The notes beneath the pieces were generated by a model. The model did no database searches. It was not told the origin of the DNA and saw only the letters and a list, made by a program, of their open reading frames with translations. This document shows positions 47,803-58,607 of a stretch of 64,000 nucleotides of DNA, in pieces; position 1 is the first letter of the stretch; every line of letters begins with the position of its first letter. Source of the DNA: Galeruca laticollis (taxonomy: Eukaryota > Arthropoda > Insecta > Coleoptera > Chrysomelidae); the NCBI GenBank assembly GCA_963921935.1, contig OY998178.1:52630951-52694950 (forward strand). Direction: 5' to 3'. A program made the translations under genes and the position numbers.

Positions 47803-50800
47803 TAATGCAATTTTTAATATTTTTAATATAGCTAACACACTGCTATTATCATCATTTATTAGGTAATGGGAAAGTTGATAAAATATATATTTTTTAGGTT
47901 GCCATTGTATTAATTACTAAAATGATGATTCGCATTTCGTTAATGCCTGAATTAGGAGAATCTTGCTTTGTAGATTCTAGTGGAGGTGTAGACCGAAGTG
48001 GCACCAGATTTTTTGTATTTTTAGGAAGATGCCATGCAGGTGGTGTACCTTTGGCCATTGTGCTGACAACTTCTGAAAATCAAAATTTGTTGACTCGCGC
48101 CTTTAAAGCTGTACAGGTAACTGAACAAATTAATACCTATCTAAATTCTGGTTATAAAATACACTTTAATATAAAGGAACTTCTTCCAGAAGATTCTTTC
48201 GGGAGAAGGTCTAATTTGGTTGGTCCAATGTCTTTCATGACTGATGATTGTGCAGCAGAAAGAAATGCTCTCAGACAAGTATGGCCCAATGCTGCTGTTT
48301 TGCTTTGTGTCTTTCATGTGTTGCAGGTGAAGTATTTTACCAACTAGGCACTTGATACTTTGTTTACCATATTTGTTGTTTAAGGCACTGTGGAGGTGGT
48401 TATTTGATAAAAAGCATGGTATTGAGTTAGATGATCGTTGTCAACTGCTTAATTTATTTAAAGCAATGATGTATGCCAATACAGAAGAAGAATTGGAATA
48501 TCTGTATAATGCTTTATTAAATGACAATTGTGCAAAGAAATATGTTAATTACATAAATCATATAGCATTATATGTGAAGCGTCAAACAGAATGGGCTTTA
48601 TGTCATAGAAATGAACTTTTAGTTCGAGGAAATAACACAAACAATTTCTGTGAATCAGCAATGATGATAATGAAGGACTATATGCTTCAAAGAGTAAAAG
48701 CATACAATATTTTACAGGTAAACTTTGTATCCAGTGTTTAAAATTAAACTCATTTTTATTTTTGTTGTAGGTAGCAGATTTTGTAGTAAGTCGTTTTGAT
48801 TTGTATTTTGAACAAAAAATACTTAAAGTGGCTTTCAATCGATTGTCAAACTCTCTACTTTGCAAGATGGCATTTTTGGAAAGAAATGTTGAATTTGCTC
48901 GAGGCAAGATTATCGAGGTTCGTCAAGTAATTTTTTTCTATTTCTTAGCATTCTATGTTCTTCATATTGTTTTAGAAGGGCAGCAACATATTTCTTGTTC
49001 CTAGTGAAACAGATACTATGCAAACGTATTGTGTTATTATGGATCTTGCTTATTGTGACTGTTCTATAGGAAAAGATGGAAGCCTTTGCAAACATCAAGT
49101 GGCTGTTGCTAAATTTATGAATATTACAAATATCAATATCATACCTTTAAATGATCCTAAGCAAAAACAGTACTTATATTATATCGCAACTGGCAAGGAA
49201 ATGGAGTTAGAATTTTTTCAGTCACTAAGGACACAGATTCAGGTATTGAGATCATTTTTGTTAAATTATTTTTCAATGACATTTTATATTTTAGCAAGAA
49301 AATACTTCCAATGAAGTAAAAATATGTAATATTGATGAGTTCATAAATGATAAACCAAGTGTTGCTTGTGGTAACAAAGATGTTGAACATTCTGAAGCTC
49401 TAGATAAAGCGGAATCAAATACAAAAATGGTAATTTTTCATACCTATCCAAGTATTTGTTTTATACTGATATACTCTATTGGTAAAAAATGTCAAAGATT
49501 ATTGTATATAATTAGATCGGCTTTATTGTCATCTGCAAATTGTTTGAAAGCGAATACAAAGTCCATAAAATCAATATTTTTCAGGCTATAGTGGAAGCAG
49601 AAAAAAATTTGAAATATATATTTAATGATTTGCTCACTAAATCAAGGGAAAAGCCAGATATTTACTTGCCAGCTATACTAGCCTTTTCTAATAAATATAA
49701 GAATATAAAAACAGATGCCAATTTATCTTCATCACTGCATTGTTTTGGGAAAACATTTAATGGTATGCTTTTTAATCATTAATTTTAAGAATATAATTAT
49801 AAATTATTTTTCCAGACAGCACTACTTCAACAAGTGTATATGGAGTTAAAAGAACAGGAAAAAAAATTCGTGTTCAACCTACATCTGTCTCTCGTCGGCG
49901 CATTCTAAATTTAGGAAAAGGGACATCTTCCTCAGGCAATGTTGGTCGGCCACATATACCCAAAATATTGCAAGAGCATAAATATGCAAGTAGTCGTCAG
50001 TCAGCCAAAGCACCACATAGTTTAGCTGATTGTATTGTTAAGGATACCAACATTGGTCGATAAAAACACTCAAAGACCTCTGACATTATACTCGAAAGGG
50101 TGGTCCCAGAGCTCAGAGTTGCGGAAGGTGGAGATCAGGATGGATTTGGTTTACCCACCGCTAGGCACCAACGCGTTATGGACAGAATACTTCAAATGTA
50201 TTACCCATAATAACTGTCTATGTATATTTAAACAATGGTATTGGTTAATAAAAAAAAACAAAATAAATATTTAGTGATATTTTTTGATGTGTTTTTTTTT
50301 GGTTGGAAGTATTTGAAAATGTTGCTTCACAATGTAAAACATTGAAATCTTACACCTTCGTGAATATTAAAATGTGCTTTTAAATCCGCACGACATATAA
50401 ATTGTTTCTCACATGTAGGACATCTTTTGGCATAATAAGCATTCCAAATAGCCAATTCCACAAGTTTTATTATGAAATTTCAGTCTAAATGCAGCTTTGA
50501 AACTGCGACCACACTTGTTGCATAAATGCTAAAAGAAAATTTTAATTATAATAATGGGCACTTAAGTGGCGGCATATAACAAAATAAAATTCCCATCGCT
50601 CAAAACTCATAATATGAACCTAGGAAAAAAACCATCCACATTGTACATTCTATGAATAAAATAATAATATTTAACTCCTTTTTATGTAATATAAACATAT
50701 TTTTTAGATGAACATAATTAACTATAGTCTTTCTAATTATTCCTACAACCTACACCATGCATATTATGGAATTTATTGGTATTACCAGTATTATGACCTG

Positions 50801-50937
50801 CATTTAAGGAGTTATCATAAAACAACCCTGGCAAAAGTTTTAACGAATTCAAAACCAAAATAGGTCAAGGTTAATTAATTACTTTTACTATTTCAACTCT
50901 TTTACCTATCAATGTTTTCCACTTTAACCCATTAACG

Positions 50938-53491
50938 CCTACGGGTTCCATATGGGGACACAAAACCTACCATTGTTTATGTGCGTGTCTTAACTGTCTA
51001 ATTCAATTTTCACGAAGCCGGTTCGGAAGTAATCGTTCTAAATAGTCATCGAATGTGCGTGACAGCGTTCAGTAGCTTGTCATTGTCGCGAGTGAGAAGT
51101 TATACTGTTGGTTACTGGAGAGATTTTTTTCAGCAAAGAAAATATGGACATCCCATGTCGGTAAGTTGAATTATGTCAATCTGAATTATTTTATTGTATT
51201 TCTGATCGATGGATTCTATATAAGGACATTATTTGTGCAATATTATAAAGTTATTCTCTTGATATACGATTTTAGTTTTTCATAATTTAGTCGTAAACGT
51301 CACCGTCCCCATATGGGACCGGTAGGCGTACTACGGACTATTGTTATTGACTTACATTTTCATACAGGAATGTTAGTTTCAGCGGAATAACTCTTCAAGA
51401 AGCATTAGATATCGCTTACGAATCTGATAACGAAGTGACTGACATATACATACAGCCACCGGATTGTCAGGATCTGACAGACGAGGATTCAGGGGATGAA
51501 GATGAAGGTGGATTAGTTGAAAATTTGAGTGGTCGTCAACTGTTAGCTCCGGCTGAAGTTGTATTTTCAAATGGTAGGAGAATACAGGACACTTCTGAAG
51601 ATTTAGACAATGCGCAATTACCCACAGTGGTACCAAATGACGCCACAAAAGATTTAGGACTGACTATAGTCGCTAAATCAGAAAAAAGTGAATTCATTGA
51701 GGCCGATCTCGTTCATCCCGATTATCAATTTCCAACGCCGAATTACTCGTCATATCAAAATTTGAGTCCAGTTCAATTATTTGAGTTGTTTTTTACAAAA
51801 GAATTACTTCAAGAAATTATACAGGAGACAAGAAGTTATTCACTCCTCAAGAATCTACCGGATTCAAAGTTGTCTATAGAAGAGATGAAAGTTTTCATTG
51901 GTATACTAATTGTAAGTGGCTACAATGTATTGCCAACAAAACGAAGCTATTGGGAAAACTCACAGGATATGAAAAACGTTTTGGTTGCAGAATCTATGAG
52001 ACGCGACCGATTTTTACAAATTTGTCGATGTTTGCATTTTGCTAGTAATGAAAATATTGACTACAATGACAAAATGTATAAATTACGCCCCATAGTAAAT
52101 CACTTGAAAAAAAAGTTTTTAGAACATTTTATACCCGAACAAAACCTTTCGTATGACGAGTCCATGATAAAATACTACGGGAGGCATGGGTGTAAACAGT
52201 TTATTCGCGGAAAACCTATTAGGTTCGGGTATAAAGTTTGGTGTTTGAACACCAATAGTGGATACCTGATAAATTTCGAAATTTATCAAGGAAAAAGTAT
52301 TATAAAAAGACAAGGTTATGACGCAATATTCGGAAAACCTGCTGCTCCACTTATACACATGATTGAAGATTTAGGAGACAAAAAGGATTTCCGCTATAAT
52401 TTCTTCATAGATAACCTATTTACTGGCGCTAACCTACTTTGTACCTTGAAAGCTAATGGATATGGAGCAACCGGCACAATTAGAGACGATAGAATTCCAA
52501 AAAATGTCCCTGTACCACCAAAAAAGATCATGGCCAAAGAAACTCGAGGCACTTACATTTCTACTCTTGAGAAGAACGACGGCATTCTTTACGTGAGATG
52601 GATGGACAATAATGTTGTTACAGTAGCCAGCACGTGCTATGGAGTTGCTCCAGTGAAATCTGTAGATAGATTTTCCAGAAAAGATAGAAGAATGATACCT
52701 ATACCACGCCCAGATATAATTTCAAAATACAATCAGAACATGGGAGGTACCGATTTGATGGATTCAAATGTATCTTGGTACGGTAAAGTATAATGATCAT
52801 AAAAATATAATAACAAATACTGTTTCAGTTATAGAATTGGTGTACGATCAAAAAAGTGGTACTGGTCGATATTTACATACCTTATTGACGTATCTATACA
52901 AAATGCTTGGATTCTCTACCGCAATAGTGGCCGAAATATCAGTCAGTTGGAATTTAGGAGAAATATTGCCCAGGTAATGTTGTCAATAATTCAGTAATGT
53001 TCATTACTTCTTTTACATTGTCTTACAGATTGTTATGATTTTTAGACATATTTAACAAATTATAAGACGATAGCTAAAGGACCAGGTCGAATGCCTAAAG
53101 CTGCTGGAAGTAGTAGCCGTGTTGGAGATGATGTTAGATTTGATGGCCTGAACCATTATGTAGCCCAGGTGCCAGAGGGAAAAAGGAGAAGATGTGCAGG
53201 GTTCAACTGTACAAGCAAAGGCCGTACAATGTGTTTTAAGTGCGATGTTGGTTTGTGTATAGAATGTTTCATGAAATTTCACACCAAAAATTAGAATGCA
53301 ATATTTTGTTTATTGTTTTTGTTATACAGTGAAACGCCTACGGGGCCCATATGGTGACAGACTGTTTTTTGTATATTCCAAAATAAACATTTATTTTTTT
53401 CTTAACGGTGGTTAATTTCATAGCTTACTTCATCAAAATTTTGAAAAAATAATAATAAATTCAAAAAAATTTTTTTTTCGGCGTTAATGGG
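50938..53491 (+). mobile_element. piggyBac-like transposon, apparently intact (2.55 kb)
   Basis: Bounded by TTAA (50934-50937 and 53492-53495). Perfect 12-bp inverted ends CCCATTAACGCC (50938-50949 and the reverse complement at 53480-53491). A subterminal motif GCCTACGGG-N2-CCATATGG occurs at 50947-50964 and 53336-53354, and inverted at 51309-51328. Its transposase gene has no visible lesion. Unrelated in its ends to the piggyBac copy at 38-2352. Confidence 0.94.
51144..53294 (+). CDS. piggyBac-like transposase, intact, four exons
   Basis: Exons 51144-51160, 51368-52777, 52829-52973 and 53046-53294. All introns are GT-AG and the joined frame is 607 codons with no stop. The start is MDIPCR. 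An acidic N-terminus (DLTDEDSGDEDEGG) precedes the DDE_Tnp_1_7 core: SIEEMKVFIGILIVSGY, RFLQICRCLHF, YKLRPIVNHL. The predicted catalytic aspartates are present: about D269 (LSYDESM), D354 (FFIDNLFTG) and D468 (NMGGTDLMD). Exon 3 restores the conserved YRIGVRSKKWYW...LIDVSIQNAW segment that an intron-blind reading loses. Exon 4 carries a cysteine-rich zinc domain (CAGFNC...CFKCDVGLCIECF), expected to bind the element ends. A candidate for an active transposase. Confidence 0.9.
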
Positions 53492-54629
53492 TTAAAAAGT
53501 TACAAATTGTTTGTGTTATGGGTATTATTAATTTGGTTTAACCATAAGTTGATGTTCATCCAACCTAAGACAAGTTATTGAAACAAATTGAAATTTTATA
53601 GCCATTTATTTAGGAATTACCAATATAAAAATCTTACTTCATTTTTATTGTTAGCACTGGTACTTTGATGGTTTATTGAATGGCTTTCACTCTGAATCCT
53701 ATACTTCTAAAACAAAAACATCAAATGAATGTTTTTTACGCAGTATCAAACACACCAACATCATCAAATAAATAATTACCTACATTTTTATCGTTTGCAC
53801 CTAACGACTGCCATGCTTTCCCTGCTTCTACAGATTTTTGAGCGAATGTGAGATGCTGGTTTTCAGCTTTCTAAAATACAAAATCTCTAATAAAAGTACA
53901 GAACAATTAGTTAATGTAGCACCTTACCTGCGAAAAATCAGAAAAATAGAGGGCATAGCAACTTTTCCTTTTTAATTCCATTGTACGATCCAGCTATTTA
54001 TTAACTTGACATACAACAGCAATAACTCAATAATAATATTCAAAACAGTTTACATTCAATTTACAAAATGGTTACCATAGAGAAGTAAACATATTATATT
54101 ATTATTTGTCTATGATGGTTACAGATACAAACGAATATTTTGATATTCTAAAGTTAGATTTGACTAAAGCCAAACAAAAAAACGCGCAAGCGCATATTGT
54201 GAGGACTCGTCAGGCGGCGGGACTTGTGCGGATGGTTAAGAATAAAATTTCTGCGCGGCAAGTAGCACAACGTTTCTGCGCCGCCATCCGCGCGAGGAGT
54301 CTCTACAGTCGCGCGAACTACAAGACTGTTTTACATAAACGAAATAGAATACATAAAATAATTTAAAATATCATAAATGACAATAAATTTTAGAATATTG
54401 CCTTTAATGTCGATAAATATCCCACATTAACTTTTAATTCATTAAAAATGAAAAGATACAATATCAATTTTACATTGATTAGTGTAAATCTGGCTTGCGA
54501 TTGTCAAATTCAAAGTGAGAGTGTCAAAAATAACAAATGTGAAAAATATGGCGTTAGAAGGGTTAGTAATTTCTAATTTATTTTAGATTTAATTCTAATA
54601 AAGTAAATAAAAGTAAGTGAACCTTTAAA

Positions 54630-54830
54630 ATGTCATCACCAGGTAGAATTTGTCATAGTTGTACCGCAATAGGAAATATTTTTGTCACTTCGTAGTTTGG
54701 ATTTTAAGAACAATATATTTGTCAAATGTCCATCTGACATTAATCAAAGGGGACAGTAGTACACAATTCTATAACTTCCTTATACATCCAAAGATCAAAT
54801 GTTGTGTGAAGATCATTTCGATGATGAGGC
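54630..54830 (+). pseudogene. possible THAP-domain remnant
   Basis: An ATG near 54630 gives MSSPGRICHSC, and after several frame changes SKDQMLCEDHFDDEAL (about 54787-54837). The C-x-x-HF ending and the spacing of about 60 residues recall a THAP zinc finger. Frameshifts and the short length make this weak. Confidence 0.28.
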
Positions 54831-55521
54831 ATTATAATTCATTACGCTAAAGCCTTAATAAATTTGCCTTAAATTTGCAACCCTTAATTCATACACCACC
54901 AAAAGTAGTTGTACATAATAATAATATCCAAGCTTTTGAAAGTACAGTATTGTCTGTAAAAAGATATCTTATTTTTTGTAACAATAATGATAGTCTTAAA
55001 GAAACTCAATTTGAACCTTTGTCTAAAAAACAATGTTTGGAATCCTGTATTTTAAGTAAAATAATAATTTATCTCCCAATAATAAAGATCAAAGTAATAT
55101 AATTTGTGAATTGAAATAGCACTTATTAGTTGCGAAAAGTAATCAAAATGGCAATTGAATTGTCTGAATTATTTCAAAATTAGATCCAGCAGGCATGGAT
55201 TTTTTTAAAGTAGCTGCTAACTATAATACCTGATAAAATATGGTTAACCTACGATAATTGTTTATTTTTTCTATACAGTTCTATACTTTTATATGTTTTT
55301 ATATAGTTTTTCATCTTTTTATAATATGTCTTGGTGTACTTTTAGATTTTTATTCTATTGTAGATATTTTGTAACTATTTCTACTTTTTATTGTGTGATT
55401 GTTCTCTTTTTTTTGTTTTTTCTCATAATGTAATTAATTATCTATTAATCGTTTGTAATTATATTAATATTTTATATGAGATGACTATAAACGTGCCCTG
55501 TATGTAAAATGGTCAATAAAC

Positions 55522-55523
<2 letters not shown>

Positions 55524-55612
<89 letters not shown>
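55524..55612. repeat. (AT)44 microsatellite
   Basis: 89 bases of uninterrupted AT, the longest such run in the window. Confidence 0.97.
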
Positions 55613-55613
<1 letters not shown>

Positions 55614-56199
55614 CTATAAGAAACATAAACCTTCATGACATTGTTTATTATTTTTTACCCCTTTTAGGTCATGTAGAGAATATTACAGTGAAAACTCTTT
55701 GCAAAAGGTCATATAAATTTTGATTGGTTCACTTGTCAAGAACATGAAAGTGGATGTAACGAACGAAAAGATTTTTTTTGGTAACTCAATGTACTGCATT
55801 TATTTTATGTTTGTTTCAGACCTGTTCCTGTCATCATGGAAAAAGGGGAATCTAGTTTACTCCTTTTTATTAAAATATTTGTTGTTTTTGTTGTCAATAA
55901 TTTTAAAATAACTTATTGTGCATTTTGATGTGATATTGGATTAACTTTCTTAAGTATAACGTAATTTTAGTAGAAATATGTAATTTTGTAATGAGGATAT
56001 CTAACAAATGGTATTAGAGGTCCTATAATAATAAGTCACGCCTACTAAGTCTATCCAGTACCTGCTTTCGAAAAATTTTACCACCACCACCACCCATTAA
56101 GTGCATCAGAACCTGCAGAATTTTTCTAAAATTATTAGTTAGGTACCTTTTGCATCAAGTTTAGTGCAGTGCCAGTCATGGATACTAAATGAAGTAGTC

Positions 56200-57440
56200 G
56201 AATTTTTAGCGAAAACGATTTTATGTATATTTTTGATTCTTTGAGTGCAAATGGTGAAAAACAATATTTTCGTTGCCGACGAAGAGATATACAATGTAAA
56301 GCGAAAGTGCACTTATCATTCAGCCGCCAAAGTAGAGGTAAATATAATATGTTTTCATTTATTACTTACTTGTAAAATTCTTTCATATTTAAATAAGTGA
56401 TTTATCATGAAGTCTCAACTAGATAATTGAATTCATCTTTATTTTATAAATTAAGGTGTCCAAAATATTTACATCCCTTAAAAAGAGAGCAGTTGAAAGC
56501 CAAGAAACTGCTACTGTGATCATAAATAACTGTCAACAAACACTTACCATTTCTGCAACCGGAATTTGCCCATCTGATCGAAGTTTAAAGATGCAAATAA
56601 AAATAGCACGGAAGGTAATCAATCATGCCCCCGTTGCACCTAATTCTTTGGAAGAACTAGAAATTCCTCAAGAATATAAAGAGTACTCCACAGACGGTGG
56701 CAACACAACAGAACGTTTTTGACTAGCAGACAATTACCCAGAATTACCACGCTTATTAATATTTAGGAGACGCCGAGGAATTGACATTTCAAAAACATAA
56801 TCTAGTTAGTATGTTGATGGCACTTTTAGCGGTGCACCGACGTTATTGGCCCAGGTGTTTGTTATAATGGGTGAAAAGTATGGAAGCATCCATCCTTGCG
56901 TGTAAATACTTTTACCAGATAAAAGACCGAGAACTTATGAAAAAATGCTCCAAATGCTGATCGAGTTAGATCCTTTATTAAATCCATCAAGAGTGTCAGT
57001 CGATTTTGAGCCTGCAATACACAATGCTTTCCGTGAAATATTTCCAGGAATGTCTATTGATGGATGCTTTTTCCACCTTGTGAAAAGTTTGGAAAAGTTA
57101 TCGGACAAGAACACTTAACAAGGTTTGTAGTAACTTTACAAAAACCAAAAAAATAACTTTTTTATTTATATTTATATATATATTTTATTTTAGAGAATAT
57201 AGAAATAATGGAGATTTTGCGTTACAAGCTAGAATGATCACTGCATTGGCTTTTGTGCCTGTTCCAAATCTAAGTGATTCATTCGACTTACTCTATGATC
57301 ATCTGGAAGGAGCGTTATTGCATGTTGCAAACTGGTTTGAAACAAATTATTTGGGAGTTCGCAGTAGGAGGGGAATTGGTAGACGTATTCCAAATTTTCC
57401 ACCAGAAACTTGGAACTTGCAAACCGGGTTTTGAATGCAA
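56200..57440 (+). pseudogene. decayed MULE transposase with FLYWCH-like N-terminus
   Basis: Begins with a zinc-finger-like segment (GEKQYFRCRRRDIQCKAKVH, about 56250-56312). After an intron it continues at 56456-56722 (VINHAPVAPNSLEELEIP). MULE core pieces follow in changing frames: DFEPAIHNAFREIFPGMSID and GCFFHLVKSLEKL (57003-57095), then after another intron ALAFVPVPNLSDSFDLLYDH (57240-57300) and ANWFETNYLG. Several stops and frameshifts. A different family from the MULE at 42961-54253: the FEPA...GCFFHL pattern belongs to the FLYWCH-associated insect MULEs. Confidence 0.72.
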
Positions 57441-57449
57441 TAGAGGTAA

Positions 57450-57800
57450 AATAATGTAACCAAAATTATTAAAAATGTGTTTTTCAGAAAACTAACAATA
57501 TAGTAGAGACTGCGCACAGAAAAATTCAAGCACAACTGGGCTCGCAGCACCCCACAATTTGGAAATTCATTTGTTGCTGGAAATGAACCCAATAAAAAAA
57601 ACGTTTATATTAGGACAAACCAACATATTCTCACAATTGTAGAATTTAGTAACAGAAATATTTTAGATATTTTGCGAGGGTTAGCTCACAATTTTGAAAT
57701 GATCTAAAATACAGCTTTTTATAACACTTTTGTACATAATATATTTTCTAAGATATTTTCATATTAAATACTTGTGTGGAAATGAGTTATTTCATAAATG
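57450..57800. other. no gene seen
   Basis: AT-rich tail after the decayed MULE gene, with no repeats or ORFs that I can support. Confidence 0.5.
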
Positions 57801-57804
57801 CACT

Positions 57805-57907
57805 GCTGGCGAAACGTTACCGGCGAAAAATTCCCGAGCGAAACGTACCTGTCGGCGAATCGACACCGGCGAAAGGTTACCGGCGAATCGTTGCCGGCGA
57901 AACGTAC
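57805..57907 (+). repeat. GC-rich short tandem repeats (CCGGCGAAACGTTA-type)
   Basis: At least seven imperfect units of 13-16 bases built on GGCGAA followed by ACGTTACC, TCGACACC or AAGGTTACC. Contrasts sharply with the AT-rich surroundings. Confidence 0.85.
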
Positions 57908-57974
57908 CCTATCCACGTTTATGTCCTATAAACTATAAAGCCATCCCGGTTTCATTACATATCATAATTTTTGT

Positions 57975-58459
57975 AGATCTGCGGATCTTCATATCGTTGT
58001 TTATTTCAAATCATTGCTATCTAAGACATTATTATTGCCCTCGCATCGACGAAGAAACCAAGATTTGCTCCAAATTCTCCTCCTCTAGTGTACGCTTTCA
58101 GCTATGTATGATAAAACCACTACTAAACTCGTGAGAGCTATATTGGTTTTCAACTTAAAAACCATATTCATAATAAATGTGCATTTAAATAGAAATTTTT
58201 TAAATTGAATTATAACTGTCAAGACGTTTGAAGCAAAAATATTGATCGTGTGAGTCTCAAGTTTGCGACAAACTATTTGATCACGGGACGAGTGCTTTAA
58301 AAATAATAACCTTTGTAGCCCTACGGGATCTTCATCTCTGGGTCCATTTCGAACCATTGCTATCTAAGACATCATTTTTGGCCTCGTATCGACGAAGAAA
58401 CCCAGATTTGCTCCAAATTCTCCGGTTTTCTTTTCTAATGTATGCTTCCAGCTTTGTAT
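57975..58459. repeat. direct duplication of a roughly 340-bp unit (target of the Gypsy insertion)
   Basis: Block A (GGATCTTCAT...CATTGCTATCTAAGACAT...CGACGAAGAAACC...TTTGTATG) occurs at 57975-58107 and 58327-58460. Block B (AAAACCACTACTAAACTCGT...GTGTGASTCTCAAGTTT) occurs at 58110-58295 and, displaced by the LTR element, at 61160-61315. So the mini-Gypsy element inserted at the A-B junction of the second unit. Confidence 0.82.
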
Positions 58460-58461
58460 GC

Positions 58462-58593
58462 TGTAGTGAATACAATGGATTACCTTCAGAAAAAGACTTT
58501 ATTCTACAGAAAATAACTGACATGAAATTATTGACAACTTTGTAACATAACTGACAATGTCATGGATATAATCAAGAGGGTAATACTATGACA
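58462..58593 (-). repeat. mini-Gypsy 3' LTR (132 bp)
   Basis: TGTAGTGAATACAATGGATT...AATACTATGACA on the plus strand; matched by the parts of 60109-61154 outside the insertions. Confidence 0.9.
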
Positions 58594-58607
58594 TTCTTAC
58601 CGTCTTC

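Larger units (their letters stand above)
43209..50063 (+). pseudogene. MULE transposase gene, ten exons, one frameshift
   Basis: Exons inferred from GT-AG junctions: 43209-43232, 43459-43605, 43726-44270, 47898-48326, 48385-48717, 48771-48926, 48976-49242, 49295-49429, 49585-49762, 49816-50063. All but the last junction are phase 0, and exons 4-10 join without a stop. Exon 3 has CHHNT and HFNHNHPILAADSLRFR (zinc-ribbon and linker region) but carries a one-base frameshift near 43860. The MULE domain spans exons 4-5: CFVDSSGGVDRSG, GVPLAIVLTTSE, FMTDDCAAERNALRQVWP, LLCVFHVLQ and NNFCESAM. Exon 7 has a SWIM zinc finger (CDCSIGKDGSLCKH). Exon 10 has VQPTSVSRRR. The intron after exon 3 holds the inserted LINE. 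A recent copy, probably inactivated only by the frameshift. Confidence 0.85.
50327..53981 (-). pseudogene. antisense HMG-box plus C2H2 zinc-finger gene of the MULE
   Basis: Reads on the minus strand from the ATG at 53981. Exon 1 (53981-53928) MELKRKSCYALYFSDFSQ, before GTAAGG. Exon 2 (53870-53784) KAENQHLTFAQKSVEAGKAW, QSLGANDKN, before GTAGGT. Exon 3 (53706-53638) KYRIQSESHS..., before GTAAGA. Joined in phase 0, these give a convincing HMG-box. A further exon (50528-50327, behind TTTTAG) encodes CNKCGRSFKAAFRLKFH and, after one frameshift, CPTCEKQFICRADLKAHFNIH: two C2H2 fingers and then a stop. The piggyBac element sits in the intron between them. An additional exon could be hidden. A DNA-binding partner of the transposase is my inference. 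Confidence 0.62.
42961..54253. mobile_element. MULE DNA transposon with two antiparallel genes and two nested insertions
   Basis: About 74 bp at 42961-43034 is inverted at 54180-54253 (CAGAAATTTTATTCTTAACC, CCGCCTGACGAGTCCTCACA and GCGCTTGCGC are shared, with only a few mismatches). Inside lie a + strand MULE transposase gene (43209-50063) and a - strand HMG-box/C2H2 gene (50327-53981), convergent with each other. A LINE (44314-47802) and a piggyBac-like element (50938-53491) are inserted in introns. Without them the element is about 5.2 kb. The true outer ends may extend beyond the 74 bp. Confidence 0.82.
54254..56190. other. no complete gene; AT-rich with possible THAP remnant and (AT)n
   Basis: Apart from the fragment noted at 54630-54830 and the AT run at 55524-55612, nothing coding is supported. 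Long T-rich stretches (55260-55480) precede the AT run. Confidence 0.5.

Noticed and set aside
47785..47805. CCTAACCTAACCTAA as a telomere tract
   Set aside because: Only about three units, directly at the 3' end of a LINE with a target duplication, so it is the LINE tail.
57730..58134. 134-codon ORF across the GC-rich tandem repeat
   Set aside because: Its middle part is the GGCGAA repeat in translation and the rest is repeat sequence duplicated at 58327; no protein family.
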